DNA from: an uncultured Prevotellaceae bacterium
GTDB lineage: Bacteria > Bacteroidota > Bacteroidia > Bacteroidales > UBA932
Length of the DNA: 63,172 nucleotides
Direction: 5' to 3'
NCBI GenBank assembly: GCA_900314395.1
Contig: OMVB01000138.1
Span: forward strand, 1 to 63,172
The notes under the pieces were generated by a model, which worked only from the letters and a program-made list of their open reading frames with translations, searched no databases and had not been told where the DNA came from. This document shows positions 53,134 to 63,172 of the stretch, in pieces (position 1 is the first letter of the stretch; each line of letters opens with the position of its first letter). Made by a program: the position numbers and the translations under genes.

Positions 53134-53205
53134 TTCTCTTCCTCCTATCCCGGGTTTCCCCGGCTTTAGGGCGGCGCCCAGTCGCGCCGTCAGGTTAATA
53201 TTAAC
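53134..53205 (-). promoter_or_regulatory. structured 5' leader of corA with a strong Shine-Dalgarno
   Basis: Reading towards corA: the palindrome GTTAATATTAAC (53205-53194), a 7-bp hairpin ACGGCGC...GCGCCGC (53190-53171), a GNRA-loop hairpin CCGGG-GAAA-CCCGG (53163-53150) and AGGAGG (53146-53141). The Shine-Dalgarno lies just beyond the GNRA hairpin. A metal-responsive leader is possible; I do not recognise a known riboswitch class. Confidence 0.5.
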
Positions 53206-53235
53206 AGTGATAATCTAGCATTACGGAAAATGCCA

Positions 53236-53281
53236 GCCTGCAAATTTAGGCAAATTTTTCGATTTGCCTAAATTTGCAGGC
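53236..53281. repeat. perfect 20-bp inverted repeat containing mirrored -7 elements
   Basis: The left arm 53236-53255 (GCCTGCAAATTTAGGCAAAT) is inverted perfectly at 53262-53281 around TTTTCG. Each arm contains TAAATTTG reading outward (minus 53248-53241, plus 53269-53276). The minus copy could start the corA transcript. The DNA may act as a promoter/operator, as an RNA hairpin after pbpC, or both. Confidence 0.7.
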
Positions 53282-53306
53282 ATTTTTGTATATTTACCGG
53301 GAGGGA

Positions 53307-55514
53307 CTATTCAACAGTAAACTTCAGGGAGAGGGAGTTGCCGGCGGCGTCTACGACGGTGAGGATGTGCTCTCCGTCGGAAGGGGAGAGGGTCCTCTGG
53401 TGAATGTTGGAGGTTTGGCCAAGGTAGCTGCCGTCAAGGTGCCACCATACGGTAGTGCCTGGAGAGCGGTGGGCAAGGTTGAATACGACAGAGCCCATGC
53501 TACCGTCAAGTTGGCGGGGAAGTTTAAGGTGGCTCCCGTTTTCTGGACTTATGAACTCCATGACAGGCCTGTCCTTCACAGCTACGGCGGTATACTCCGG
53601 ATGATGTTGTTTATAGTACCATTCCATTGCCGGAGGCAGCAGGAAAAGCCCGTCCTCGCTGTTATGATACGGACATGGGGCAGAGTTCATGGCCGTTTTA
53701 GGTAGGAGCAAAGTATCTGCCTGGGTGCAATACAATCCTTTAAGGTGGCCGGACTGGTGGCAGACCTCGGCCGTTATCCCCTCATACGGAAGGGGTGGCA
53801 GGAACCATCCGTCGGCGGCGTAGTCGCATGTCTTTTTTTTCTCCGGAAGAAGGTTCAGTATGTCGAACATCACAGGTCCTGCTGTCCTGGCGCCGATCAG
53901 CCCGGGAACACCGGAACCGTCGGCATTGCCGGCCCAAACGCCTACGGCGTAGTCCGGCGTAATTCCGACAGCCCACGCATCCCTGAAACCCCAGCTGGTG
54001 CCGGTCTTCCATGCGGCCTTGCGAACGGAGCGCACCATGCGAAGGTCAATCTCGTCGGGGCGGCCAAGGTCTTTCAAAGCGTCGAACGTATGCCATAGGG
54101 AAACCCTGTCGCTCAGGGGGAAGTCTCCGCCCTCCTGGTAAACCTTGGAAAGCCTGGCATAAATTCCTGTTATTTCAGTAAGTTTCCCCTCCGCCCCGCC
54201 AAGGATTATTGACAGGCCGTAATCTGCCGATGTCCTTGTTATGGTGCTCATGCCCATTTCTTTAATGAGCTCGTGAAACTGCGGCACCCCATACATCCTT
54301 AGCATATTGACGGCCGGTACATTAAGCGACCTTGCCAGGGCCTCAGAGGCCGGTACGGCTCCCGCATACTGAAGGTCGAAGTTCCTTGGCGTAAAGCCGT
54401 TTATGTTCATGGGAGTGTCTGCGAGCAGGGTATTCGGAAGTATAAGTCCCTCCTGGAGCATTGCGCAGAACAGGAACGGCTTCAGCACGCTGCCGGTACT
54501 TCTTGGAGAATCGGCAATATCCACCATCGCACCGTGTCTTTTGTCGGCAGGGGAGGCATTGCCGCAGTAAGCTATCGTCTCTCCCGTTTCAACATCTATT
54601 ACCACGGCTGCCAAGTCGTTGATGCCCAAGGATTTAAACTCCCTGTTCCAAGACTCTGCGCAAAGGTCCAGCTGCTGTTGCAGGCCCAAGTCTATGGAGG
54701 TCTTTATAGTCTCTCCTTTGTTGGATTTCCAGTACCTGTCCACCAGGTGCGGGACATATGATGGCAGCGGCCCAGGTTCAAGAGTCAAGGGCTCTGACTT
54801 TGCAAGGCTGTGTTCTTCCTTGCCGATGTAGCCTTTGTCATAAAGCTTGTCAAGCAGGCGGTTGCGTTTTTTTAGCAGCTGGTCCCTGTTTTTGCCGGGA
54901 TGTATATCCGACGGAGAATTGGGGAGTACTGCCAATGTGGCAGATTCTGCCCATGAAAGCTCGCTCGCAGGGCAGCCGTAGTACCTCCAGGCCGCCGCTT
55001 CAAGGCCAACCACATTGCCGCCAAAAGGCGCATGGGACGCGTACAGGGCAAGGATTTCCTTTTTGGAAAACCTGGCTTCAAGCCTCGTGGCCATGAAGGC
55101 TTCAATTATTTTCTGCCACACTGTCCTTGGCTTTCCACGCCTGGAAAGTCGTATAACCTGCATCGTAATGGTACTGCCACCGCTGGTAACTTTACCGGAC
55201 TTGACATTACCCCAAAACGCCCTCGCGAGCGAAAGGGGATTGACTCCGTAGTGATGAAGGAACTCTGCGTCTTCAAACTCGATTATAGAAGCGGCAAACT
55301 TGTATGGGACCGCATCCTCCGGAGGGAAGCGCCACTGGCCGTCATCGGCAATCCTGGCCCCAAGAAGATTCCCTTCTTTGTCAAGCACGACAGTGCTGTA
55401 GCAGTCTCCTTTGAAAAGGTCTTTCGGCAGGCAGAAAAGCCATGTGGCGGCCAGAATCAGTCCGGCCGCCAGCAAGCATCTCTTATAGGTTTTATGTCTT
55501 ACAGAATCCTTCAT
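53307..55514 (-). CDS. pbpC: penicillin-binding protein 1C
   Basis: A 735-residue bifunctional peptidoglycan synthase. One N-terminal membrane anchor (LLAAGLILAATWLFCLP), a GT51 glycosyltransferase (FEDAEFLHHYGVNPLSLARA, GGSTITMQVIRLSR), then a transpeptidase with SxxK in STGSVLKPFLF, SADYGLSIILGG and KTGTSWGFRDAW. A C-terminal BiPBP-type domain ends the protein. One base separates it from the upstream alpha-2-macroglobulin gene, the usual partnership for PBP1C. Confidence 0.94.
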   Translation of the reverse strand: MKDSVRHKTYKRCLLAAGLILAATWLFCLPKDLFKGDCYSTVVLDKEGNLLGARIADDGQWRFPPEDAVPYKFAASIIEFEDAEFLHHYGVNPLSLARAFWGNVKSGKVTSGGSTITMQVIRLSRRGKPRTVWQKIIEAFMATRLEARFSKKEILALYASHAPFGGNVVGLEAAAWRYYGCPASELSWAESATLAVLPNSPSDIHPGKNRDQLLKKRNRLLDKLYDKGYIGKEEHSLAKSEPLTLEPGPLPSYVPHLVDRYWKSNKGETIKTSIDLGLQQQLDLCAESWNREFKSLGINDLAAVVIDVETGETIAYCGNASPADKRHGAMVDIADSPRSTGSVLKPFLFCAMLQEGLILPNTLLADTPMNINGFTPRNFDLQYAGAVPASEALARSLNVPAVNMLRMYGVPQFHELIKEMGMSTITRTSADYGLSIILGGAEGKLTEITGIYARLSKVYQEGGDFPLSDRVSLWHTFDALKDLGRPDEIDLRMVRSVRKAAWKTGTSWGFRDAWAVGITPDYAVGVWAGNADGSGVPGLIGARTAGPVMFDILNLLPEKKKTCDYAADGWFLPPLPYEGITAEVCHQSGHLKGLYCTQADTLLLPKTAMNSAPCPYHNSEDGLFLLPPAMEWYYKQHHPEYTAVAVKDRPVMEFISPENGSHLKLPRQLDGSMGSVVFNLAHRSPGTTVWWHLDGSYLGQTSNIHQRTLSPSDGEHILTVVDAAGNSLSLKFTVE

Positions 55515-55515
55515 C

Positions 55516-58500
55516 CTACTTGGTTACAACAGCCTTTCCGGATGCCGTCCTTGCAGAAATGAGAGGGCTGTACATAAGCTCGCATGTAACGGAAGGAAGG
55601 ATGTAACTTCCCTCGTATGCTGCACGGAGTTTGAGCTTGAAGGTCTTTGAAGTTCCTCTTGCAAGATTGAAGTACCATATTGCAGAGTCGTCACGGATAT
55701 CCAGGTTGTCGTATGCATTGGCTGCAGCCACGGTTTCCTGGAAGAGTCTGTCGTTGAAGATTTCCCAGCCGGCAGGGAGAGGTGCGCGCAGCGCTACGTT
55801 CTCATAATCCTGTGCGATACCGGTATTTATTACCTGTATTACAGCTGTGAAATCCGTTCCCTGCTTTATGGATGCGGGATTAATCATGCTGCCGTCGGAA
55901 GCCATGTAAACGACAGACAGCCTGAGTCCTGAGTTCTTGGCTGCTATCTGGGCGTCCGGCTCCGGCTGAATGGTCTGTGACAGTGTAACATACATCGGTC
56001 CGGAGGACAGGTTGGTAATCTTTATATCCTTATCTTCCTTGGCAAGTTTGTATGTTGCTATTCCGGAAGTATTGTTGATGTTCTCCTGGGTGCGGCCCTC
56101 AATTTTAGCTTCAAGGGCAGCTCCTCCGGTAACTGCGAATAACCTGTCAAGAGCCATTGCGGCAAAAGCGCTTTCCTGGGTATTGGTATAACCGGGGCCA
56201 AAGACAGAAGCAATCTGGTGTGCGGTGGTAATCGCCTCACCAAATCTTCCTGCAAGGGCAAGTGCCTCTGTTGCAATTGCCTTGTCCCTGTATTCGGAGC
56301 CGAAGGTGATGTTCTTCTGGGAGCCATAGTCTGCAAAGCCCTGTTCCAAACCGGCAATCAGGTCTTCTGCAACTTTTTTCTTGCCTGTAAGGGAGTATAC
56401 GGAAGAAAGCATCCACTTGGCCTGGGCCGACAGCTGGCCGTACTCCTTCAGGCGGTTCATGGCGCCTTCGTCTGGATTGCCGGATACGGCCAGTGAATAA
56501 AGCCTGAAAGCCTGGTCAAGGTCATAGAGGTCTTTGTTTGCAGAATTCCTGAAATTCTTTATTGCGTTTTTCTGGAATCTAAGCCAGGAGTTCACGACTT
56601 CGCTTGAAATTTCATATCCCTTGGCGCGGGCCTCACAAAGCAGGATTCCTGCCATGGATGTAACCCAGGTGTTGGAAGATACATTCCCGCTCCAGTATGC
56701 GAAACCGCCGTCCGGGAGCTGCCTTCCGTAAAGCTGTTTTATAATGTCAATCAGTTTTTCTTTAGCCTTTTCTGCTTTTGCTACAGGAAGTTTTTCCAGG
56801 CTGTGAAGCAGCACAAGGCCCCTTGAAGACAATTGCTCCGAGCACGAGTACTGGTAATTCATGGCATATGAATATGCTCCGTTGTAGTCGATTGCCGGAA
56901 GTGACGTCAGGGTGACAGCCCCTTCCTGCCTTTTTTCATTGGTTGCGATAGTGACTGTCTTTCCCCCGGCGACAATCTGGTAGTTTGTGTTAACTATCGG
57001 ACTGTTGGGGTTCCTGACCGGCAGGTTGAAGCTTTCCTGTGTCTTATGCCCTGCCGATGTCGCCTGAACAGTTATCTTGGCAATACCATCTCCTGTCCCC
57101 TTAATCCTGAAGTTGGTAATCTTGTCTCCCGGGGAAGAGAAGCTAAGGGTGTTTTTGGATGTTCCTTCAATAGCAGCGGCGCCGCTTACGCTGATGGAGA
57201 CATCGACACTGCCGATACCGTCTTCAAGGGCGAAGACGTTAACCGGAACCGCAATGTTGTCGCCTATTCCAAGCACTCTTGGCAGGGTGGTTACAGCCAT
57301 AAGGGGAGACTTCACTGCTACGGTCTTCTCTGCATTGCCATATGCTCCGTCATGCGCGGCGACAACCATTACGCGTACGCTTCCTACATACATCGGAAGC
57401 TGAATGTCATGCCTGCCTGTGCCCTTGTCCAGGGTGAACGGACCAAGAACTTTGACAATGGGATTGAACCTGTTTTCTTTCTTGCTTCCGGTTATAATCT
57501 GGTCATCTCCGCCGATGCTGAGCATCTGGCCGAATTTGCCTCCTACCGCACCCATGACGTTGTCATAAAGGTCCCAGGTGCTTACGCCAAGGGCTTCCTT
57601 GGAGTACATGTAGTTCCAGGGATCCGGAGTCTTGAATGAGGTTATATCCAAAAGGCCCTCGTCTACGATGGCAACCATGTATGTCATCTTTTTACCATCG
57701 GCCTCGTTTACAGACAAGGTGAATTTCTCTTCCGGATGAACGGAATCCGCCATTTTTATCACTGGCTTCAGTACAGATTCTTTCTTGCTGACAAGAACCG
57801 GCTGAACGCCGTATAGACGTATGGGCAAGTCATTTGCCACGTTGCCGTGAGGCTGTACAAGGCTTATGTGAACAAAGAAGTTCGGTGCCATGTCGCCTTC
57901 AATCTTGAACTTGTAGACGGTGTCTCCATTCCCTGAAAGCTTTACCCATTTGCTGGAAATCACTCCGCCTCCGTTCTCCAGGGAAACAAGGGCGTTGCCG
58001 CTTCCTGCTGCTGCCGGGATATAGACAGTGGCGGTTTCTCCTACGGAATACTCTTTCTTGTCAAGTGAGAAGGTAAGCATGTTGAGGGCGTCAGGGTCTT
58101 TCCTGTCTGCGCGGCCAAGGTAGTCAGGCCAGTCTACCATTACCGTTGTACCGCTGGCGTGCCCGCTTGTCAGGTCCTTGACAAAGACAAGGTATCTTCC
58201 CCAGTCCGGATATTCTATCCTCATTGTCAGTTTGGCCGGCGTATTGTTGGAAATGAGTTTTCCGCTGGTTATGATATTTGCCGATGTTGAGTTGACATAG
58301 GCGTACAGGTCTTTTGTGCCGTTCTCCCACCACCAGTTCCAGCCAAGTTTGTAAACAGTATATTCAAGTGTGTGACCGCTCAGCTTCCTGCCCTCCGGGC
58401 TTACGGTTATAACGTCAAACACAATGTCCTTGCCGGTCTCATACCATTCTCCTTCTGTCGATGGAGCCTTGATTCCGACATATGCAGAATAAGGAGAGAA

Positions 58501-60957
58501 GGGAACCGTAGTGCTGGTTATGCTCTTGTCCCCGCCGTTTTCCTGGACGGTGCTTATGAGTGTGGCGTAAAGCATTCCGGGAGCCTCGCGAATCTCCGGA
58601 ATGTTTACAGAGGCCTCCGTGCTTCCGTTCTGGTCCAGTCTTGTGTCAAGAAGCTCAAAAGGATCGCTGCTGAAGTTAACTGCAGGGTTGTTGAAAGTGT
58701 AGCCTTTATAATCTTTGAAGAAGGAGTTGTTCTTGGACAGGGCCATTGTGACCTTTGCCTTGAGCCCCTTTGCGGCAGGCCCGGTAAGCCAGTTGGAAGA
58801 CATCTTTAGCTTTGCCGTCTGGCCGGCAGTAAGGATTCCGTCACCTATTACAGTATTGATTTTCAGGCGGTTGGGCTTTATGGTCTCTATTCTTACACTC
58901 TTGTTGAAAGAACTGCCTCCTACCTTGAAGTAAGAGTGCCATATTCCTGTAGGGTCATCTTCCTTAGTAGGAATGTCGAATCTGTAAAAGCCGTCTTTGC
59001 CGGACGAATTGACAGTCTTGGTGTAGAACTGCCCGGACGGATTGTAAAGTTCAAATGTTACAGGGTGAGATTCCGGAAGGTTGGCTCCTTTGTCCTGGAG
59101 CAGCATGGTAAGGTGAAGAGTGTCTCCGGGACGCCATACACCTCTTTCCCCGAAGATGTAGGCCTTCAGGCCTTTTTCCAGCTTCCTGCCGCCAACGTCA
59201 AAGCGGCTCAGGGAATTCTGCTCCCCGCTGACGATTCGTAAATAACTGATACTGCCGTCTTTACGAACTGTGGCGACGAAAGGTACTCCCTTCAGCTTTA
59301 TTTCTGTAAGGCCGTCGGATGCCGTTTTGCCTTCTCCAATCTTCTGAAGCTGGTAATTGTAAACGTCGACATCGGCACCGGAAACCGGGGCGGAAGTTTT
59401 AATGGAAGCGGCGGCTACCCAAAGCCTGCCGGCTTCTGATTCTTTTGCGATAACGCCGATATCAGAGGCCATAAGGTTGACGGTAGGGAAGCGGTTGCTT
59501 ACCATGTAATACGTCGGCTTGTCGGGATCGTTCCTTTCGTTCCAGTTGTATTCATCCCAGTCGATTCCGTCTCCCCAGTTAGACCAGTAATATCCGGGCT
59601 TGTCCCAGGCACTGTCATCCAGGGGAATATCGTCGAATGTGTTGTGCGCAGATTCTATGGGACCGGTCTTTCCGTAAAGGGAATATTCTTTCTTGAATGA
59701 GAAATGAACCATATAAATAGCCCCGCGCTCTTTCTTGAACAGGCCGGAAAGGTCCAGGCTGAAGTTCTGCCAGGAGTGCAGGTCTGTGTCCGGATTGGTG
59801 TCCAGGCGCACCGTTTTCGCATATATGAGCCTTCCGCTGCGGCGTACCATGTCTTCTCCGCTGATGGTGTTGTCTTGCAGGAAGTGAAGAATGTTGTTCT
59901 CGAAAATCTTGATAATCTTTACGTCTACAGCCATCAGGTTTACGCTGCTGAAGGGCAGGACTACGTTGTCGGCGTCGGGGACTATATTCCCGCTTACGGC
60001 AATCTTCACGGCAGGTTTATGAATGTTGCCGGCAATCTGTATTTCCTGATTGTTGCCCAGAACGTCCCCATCTGCACTTTTTATGCTTCCGTCCAGTTCA
60101 AGGACAAGGTCGTCGTAATAGAAATCCTCATAATAAACCTTCAAGGTGTTGCCTTTCCTTGAGAAAGTGGTTTTCCCGGCGTAACGGACATTCACGAGCC
60201 CGCTCGGAATCTGGCCCAGCGGCTCGCTGAAGGTTACAAGTATGTAAGGAGTATCTGCGTCTGTCAGTACGGCGCTGATAACCTTGAAGCTGCTTGTGCC
60301 CGGAATAGTCACTTCCTTGGCTCCCGGCAGGACAATGTCAGGGGCTGTGGCTTCAGTAATAACCTTGATTATCCTGTCCTCAGTCTCTCTCTTAAGCCCT
60401 GAAATAACGAAGGAATATTCGTAAGTGCCTGTTTTTGTGATAGTTGCCTCTTTGCCCTCTGCGGATACATTAAGCCCGTATTCTCCTTCTCCGTTAACGG
60501 ACAGTGTGCCGGAAACCTCTGCCGTGGTGGCAGTTGTCAGAAGTCCTCCGCATTCTATGCTCACGATTCTTTTGGGTGAGTAGAAAGTGAATTCCAGTGT
60601 CTCAAGATTCTTGTCCTTCAGCCCCAGAGCCTTTCCAAGATTGAATTTGCAGGTATAGGTAACCCCTGGTTTCATACTGCCTTCTTCCGGGAGGAATTCC
60701 GCGGTGAAACCATTTGTGATTACTTGTTTGCCCTTGAGCGCGGGTGAGAACTCAAAGAGAAGTTCTTCTTCCGGGGAAACGATGTCAGAGCGAAGCGTGA
60801 CGGTAACAGGTTTCCCGTCCGGGACCATGCTGCCGCTGAAACTCTTTACATAAGGAGCGAACAAATCAGCATCCGGGACTTTGTTTCCGTTTCCGGTGCA
60901 TGAGAATAATGCTGCTATTGCGGCAGCGATTGCGAGAATTTTGACTGAAGATCTCAT
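55516..60957 (-). CDS. alpha-2-macroglobulin-like lipoprotein
   Basis: An 1813-residue lipoprotein (signal ending AALFSC). Many MG-type beta-domains follow, then an MG/A2M core (IFGERGVWRPGDTLHLTML, YMVAIVDEGLLDITSFKTPDPW) and the thioester region with CSEQ (Cys1372, NYQYSCSEQLSSRG). A helical TED-like domain and a C-terminal domain close it. Bacterial A2Ms trap attacking proteases by a thioester, which is present here. It forms an operon with pbpC, as yfhM does in E. coli, suggesting repair and protection of the envelope. Confidence 0.93.
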   Translation of the reverse strand: MRSSVKILAIAAAIAALFSCTGNGNKVPDADLFAPYVKSFSGSMVPDGKPVTVTLRSDIVSPEEELLFEFSPALKGKQVITNGFTAEFLPEEGSMKPGVTYTCKFNLGKALGLKDKNLETLEFTFYSPKRIVSIECGGLLTTATTAEVSGTLSVNGEGEYGLNVSAEGKEATITKTGTYEYSFVISGLKRETEDRIIKVITEATAPDIVLPGAKEVTIPGTSSFKVISAVLTDADTPYILVTFSEPLGQIPSGLVNVRYAGKTTFSRKGNTLKVYYEDFYYDDLVLELDGSIKSADGDVLGNNQEIQIAGNIHKPAVKIAVSGNIVPDADNVVLPFSSVNLMAVDVKIIKIFENNILHFLQDNTISGEDMVRRSGRLIYAKTVRLDTNPDTDLHSWQNFSLDLSGLFKKERGAIYMVHFSFKKEYSLYGKTGPIESAHNTFDDIPLDDSAWDKPGYYWSNWGDGIDWDEYNWNERNDPDKPTYYMVSNRFPTVNLMASDIGVIAKESEAGRLWVAAASIKTSAPVSGADVDVYNYQLQKIGEGKTASDGLTEIKLKGVPFVATVRKDGSISYLRIVSGEQNSLSRFDVGGRKLEKGLKAYIFGERGVWRPGDTLHLTMLLQDKGANLPESHPVTFELYNPSGQFYTKTVNSSGKDGFYRFDIPTKEDDPTGIWHSYFKVGGSSFNKSVRIETIKPNRLKINTVIGDGILTAGQTAKLKMSSNWLTGPAAKGLKAKVTMALSKNNSFFKDYKGYTFNNPAVNFSSDPFELLDTRLDQNGSTEASVNIPEIREAPGMLYATLISTVQENGGDKSITSTTVPFSPYSAYVGIKAPSTEGEWYETGKDIVFDVITVSPEGRKLSGHTLEYTVYKLGWNWWWENGTKDLYAYVNSTSANIITSGKLISNNTPAKLTMRIEYPDWGRYLVFVKDLTSGHASGTTVMVDWPDYLGRADRKDPDALNMLTFSLDKKEYSVGETATVYIPAAAGSGNALVSLENGGGVISSKWVKLSGNGDTVYKFKIEGDMAPNFFVHISLVQPHGNVANDLPIRLYGVQPVLVSKKESVLKPVIKMADSVHPEEKFTLSVNEADGKKMTYMVAIVDEGLLDITSFKTPDPWNYMYSKEALGVSTWDLYDNVMGAVGGKFGQMLSIGGDDQIITGSKKENRFNPIVKVLGPFTLDKGTGRHDIQLPMYVGSVRVMVVAAHDGAYGNAEKTVAVKSPLMAVTTLPRVLGIGDNIAVPVNVFALEDGIGSVDVSISVSGAAAIEGTSKNTLSFSSPGDKITNFRIKGTGDGIAKITVQATSAGHKTQESFNLPVRNPNSPIVNTNYQIVAGGKTVTIATNEKRQEGAVTLTSLPAIDYNGAYSYAMNYQYSCSEQLSSRGLVLLHSLEKLPVAKAEKAKEKLIDIIKQLYGRQLPDGGFAYWSGNVSSNTWVTSMAGILLCEARAKGYEISSEVVNSWLRFQKNAIKNFRNSANKDLYDLDQAFRLYSLAVSGNPDEGAMNRLKEYGQLSAQAKWMLSSVYSLTGKKKVAEDLIAGLEQGFADYGSQKNITFGSEYRDKAIATEALALAGRFGEAITTAHQIASVFGPGYTNTQESAFAAMALDRLFAVTGGAALEAKIEGRTQENINNTSGIATYKLAKEDKDIKITNLSSGPMYVTLSQTIQPEPDAQIAAKNSGLRLSVVYMASDGSMINPASIKQGTDFTAVIQVINTGIAQDYENVALRAPLPAGWEIFNDRLFQETVAAANAYDNLDIRDDSAIWYFNLARGTSKTFKLKLRAAYEGSYILPSVTCELMYSPLISARTASGKAVVTK

Positions 60958-60996
60958 ATTGTGAATGATTTTATACCTATTTATATAATATACTTA

Positions 60997-61027
60997 CAAA
61001 TGTAGGTAATCATTGTCATATTTTCAA
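60997..61027 (-). promoter_or_regulatory. promoter of the A2M-pbpC operon
   Basis: On the minus strand TTG (61027-61025), 20 bp, TACATTTG (61004-60997), about 40 bp before the A2M start. Confidence 0.6.
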
Positions 61028-61064
61028 GTCTTTATATGCCGATGTTTCTGATTTTTCCTTTTTA

Positions 61065-61103
61065 TGACAAAATGTCAGTTTCTGCCATTGGCACGGCTCT
61101 TGT
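61065..61103 (+). promoter_or_regulatory. candidate sigma-54-type promoter and activator site for groESL
   Basis: A perfect palindrome TGACA-AAA-TGTCA (61065-61077), 11 bp, then TGGCACG-GCTC-TTGT (61089-61103), which matches the -24/-12 consensus except for the final C. The layout is shared with dnaK. No CIRCE element is visible. Confidence 0.55.
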
Positions 61104-61144
61104 TTAAAAAAGAGAAAAGAAAATTTTTAAAAAACTATAGAACT

Positions 61145-61411
61145 ATGATCAAACCTTTGGCAGACAGAGTGGTTATCGAGCCTAAAGAGGCCGAGACCAA
61201 GACAGCATCGGGATTGTATATTCCTGATACCGCAAAAGAAAAACCTCAGCAGGGCGTAGTGGCGGCAGCCGGCCCCGGTAAAAAAGATGAGGCAATGGAA
61301 GTTAAGGTCGGTGATGTTGTCCTTTATGGCAAGTATGCCGGCACAGAAGTCACTGTAGACGGCAAAAAGTACCTCATCGTCCGTCAGTCAGATATTCTTG
61401 CAATCCTTTAA
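61145..61411 (+). CDS. groES: co-chaperonin GroES
   Basis: An 88-residue Gro[18 protein letters not shown], the mobile-loop region [35 protein letters not shown] and the end [10 protein letters not shown]. It caps GroEL. The ATG at 61145 is the family start; the longer frame runs back into the promoter. groEL follows after 12 bp. Confidence 0.96.
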   Translation: MIKPLADRVVIEPKEAETKTASGLYIPDTAKEKPQQGVVAAAGPGKKDEAMEVKVGDVVLYGKYAGTEVTVDGKKYLIVRQSDILAIL

Positions 61412-63046
<1,635 letters not shown>

Positions 63047-63106
63047 GCCATTTTTTGACGATTTTTTGAACTAAATCGATTTTTTTTAAAAAAAGTTCAA
63101 AAAAAG

Positions 63107-63137
63107 TTTGCACGAATCAAAAAAGTGCGTACCTTTG
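63107..63137 (+). promoter_or_regulatory. promoter at the window end
   Basis: TTTG (63107-63110), exactly 19 bp, TACCTTTG (63130-63137): a perfect match. The downstream gene lies outside the window. Confidence 0.7.
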
Positions 63138-63139
63138 CA

Positions 63140-63169
63140 ATCCCGCTTGAAAAAATAGCGGGATTTTTT
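63140..63169 (+). terminator. terminator-like hairpin at the start of the next transcript
   Basis: ATCCCGCT (63140-63147) pairs with AGCGGGAT (63157-63164), followed by a T-run. It begins about where the promoter at 63107 should start RNA, so it may be an attenuator-like element or the terminator of groEL. Confidence 0.6.
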
Positions 63170-63172
63170 AGC

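Noticed and set aside
61081-61144. CIRCE/HrcA operator before groES
   Set aside because: No TTAGCACTC...GAGTGCTAA arrangement is present; the visible symmetry is TGACA-AAA-TGTCA instead.

Overview
The window reads as a chromosomal contig from a Bacteroidota, most likely a Bacteroidales member. The reasons are promoters of the Bacteroidota type (TTTG or TTG, 19-21 bp, then TAnnTTTG) in front of many genes, few Shine-Dalgarno sites, and families typical of the phylum: DUF4293, a BtuB/BtuG-like pair, a SPOR lipoprotein, an M28-TonB fusion and a type II-C CRISPR system. I cannot name the species from sequence alone.

Layout. 1-2.0 kb: end of a phosphonate-biosynthesis operon (phosphonopyruvate decarboxylase, cut by the window edge, and an iron-dependent phosphonoacetaldehyde reductase). 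2.1-8.9 kb: FAD/Fe-S D-lactate dehydrogenase-like enzyme, aminotransferase, then LicD, hexapeptide acyltransferase and glycosyltransferase genes for surface glycans. 8.9-30.7 kb: mostly housekeeping genes (nucleoside phosphorylase, ClpC-like ATPase, gyrA, TPR protein, phoH, CapA-like phosphatase, SPOR lipoprotein, M28-like pseudo-peptidase, leuS, two YitT transporters, membrane AraC regulator, RluA-type synthase, dnaK, trpS), plus a 43-codon small gene at 12.7 kb. 30.7-38.3 kb: an accessory island with a predicted tracrRNA, cas9, cas1, cas2, a CRISPR array (12 full repeats plus one degenerate) and an AAA/DUF4143 ATPase. 38.3-53.1 kb: CYTH protein, nadD, gmk, fba, BtuG/BtuB-like uptake pair, FKBP isomerase, pnuC, SGNH hydrolase, MurNAc/GlcNAc kinase plus murQ, recR, rpsO, pnp and corA. 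53.3-63.2 kb: pbpC with an alpha-2-macroglobulin-like lipoprotein, then groES-groEL.

The most interesting signals cut across genes. (1) A family of short imperfect palindromes (cores such as TGTCATTTCGACCGAG and CCCTTCGGCTTCGCTCAGGG) lies between genes and also IN FRAME inside conserved genes: twice in the phosphonopyruvate decarboxylase as 21-bp tandem units, in recR, in a glycosyltransferase, and as remnants in the alcohol dehydrogenase. This resembles the protein-coding palindromic elements of Rickettsia. (2) A predicted tracrRNA is transcribed divergently just upstream of cas9, and a predicted cas9 promoter sits beyond it, so the cas9 mRNA leader would be fully antisense to the tracrRNA. 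(3) dnaK and groES share an upstream module: the palindrome TGACAAAATGKCA, 11-12 bp, then a sigma-54-like TGGCAC element. (4) Several leaders look structured (corA, fba, btuB).

All family names come from reading the translated sequence; no database search was run. Promoters, terminators and RNAs are predictions from motif and symmetry only.
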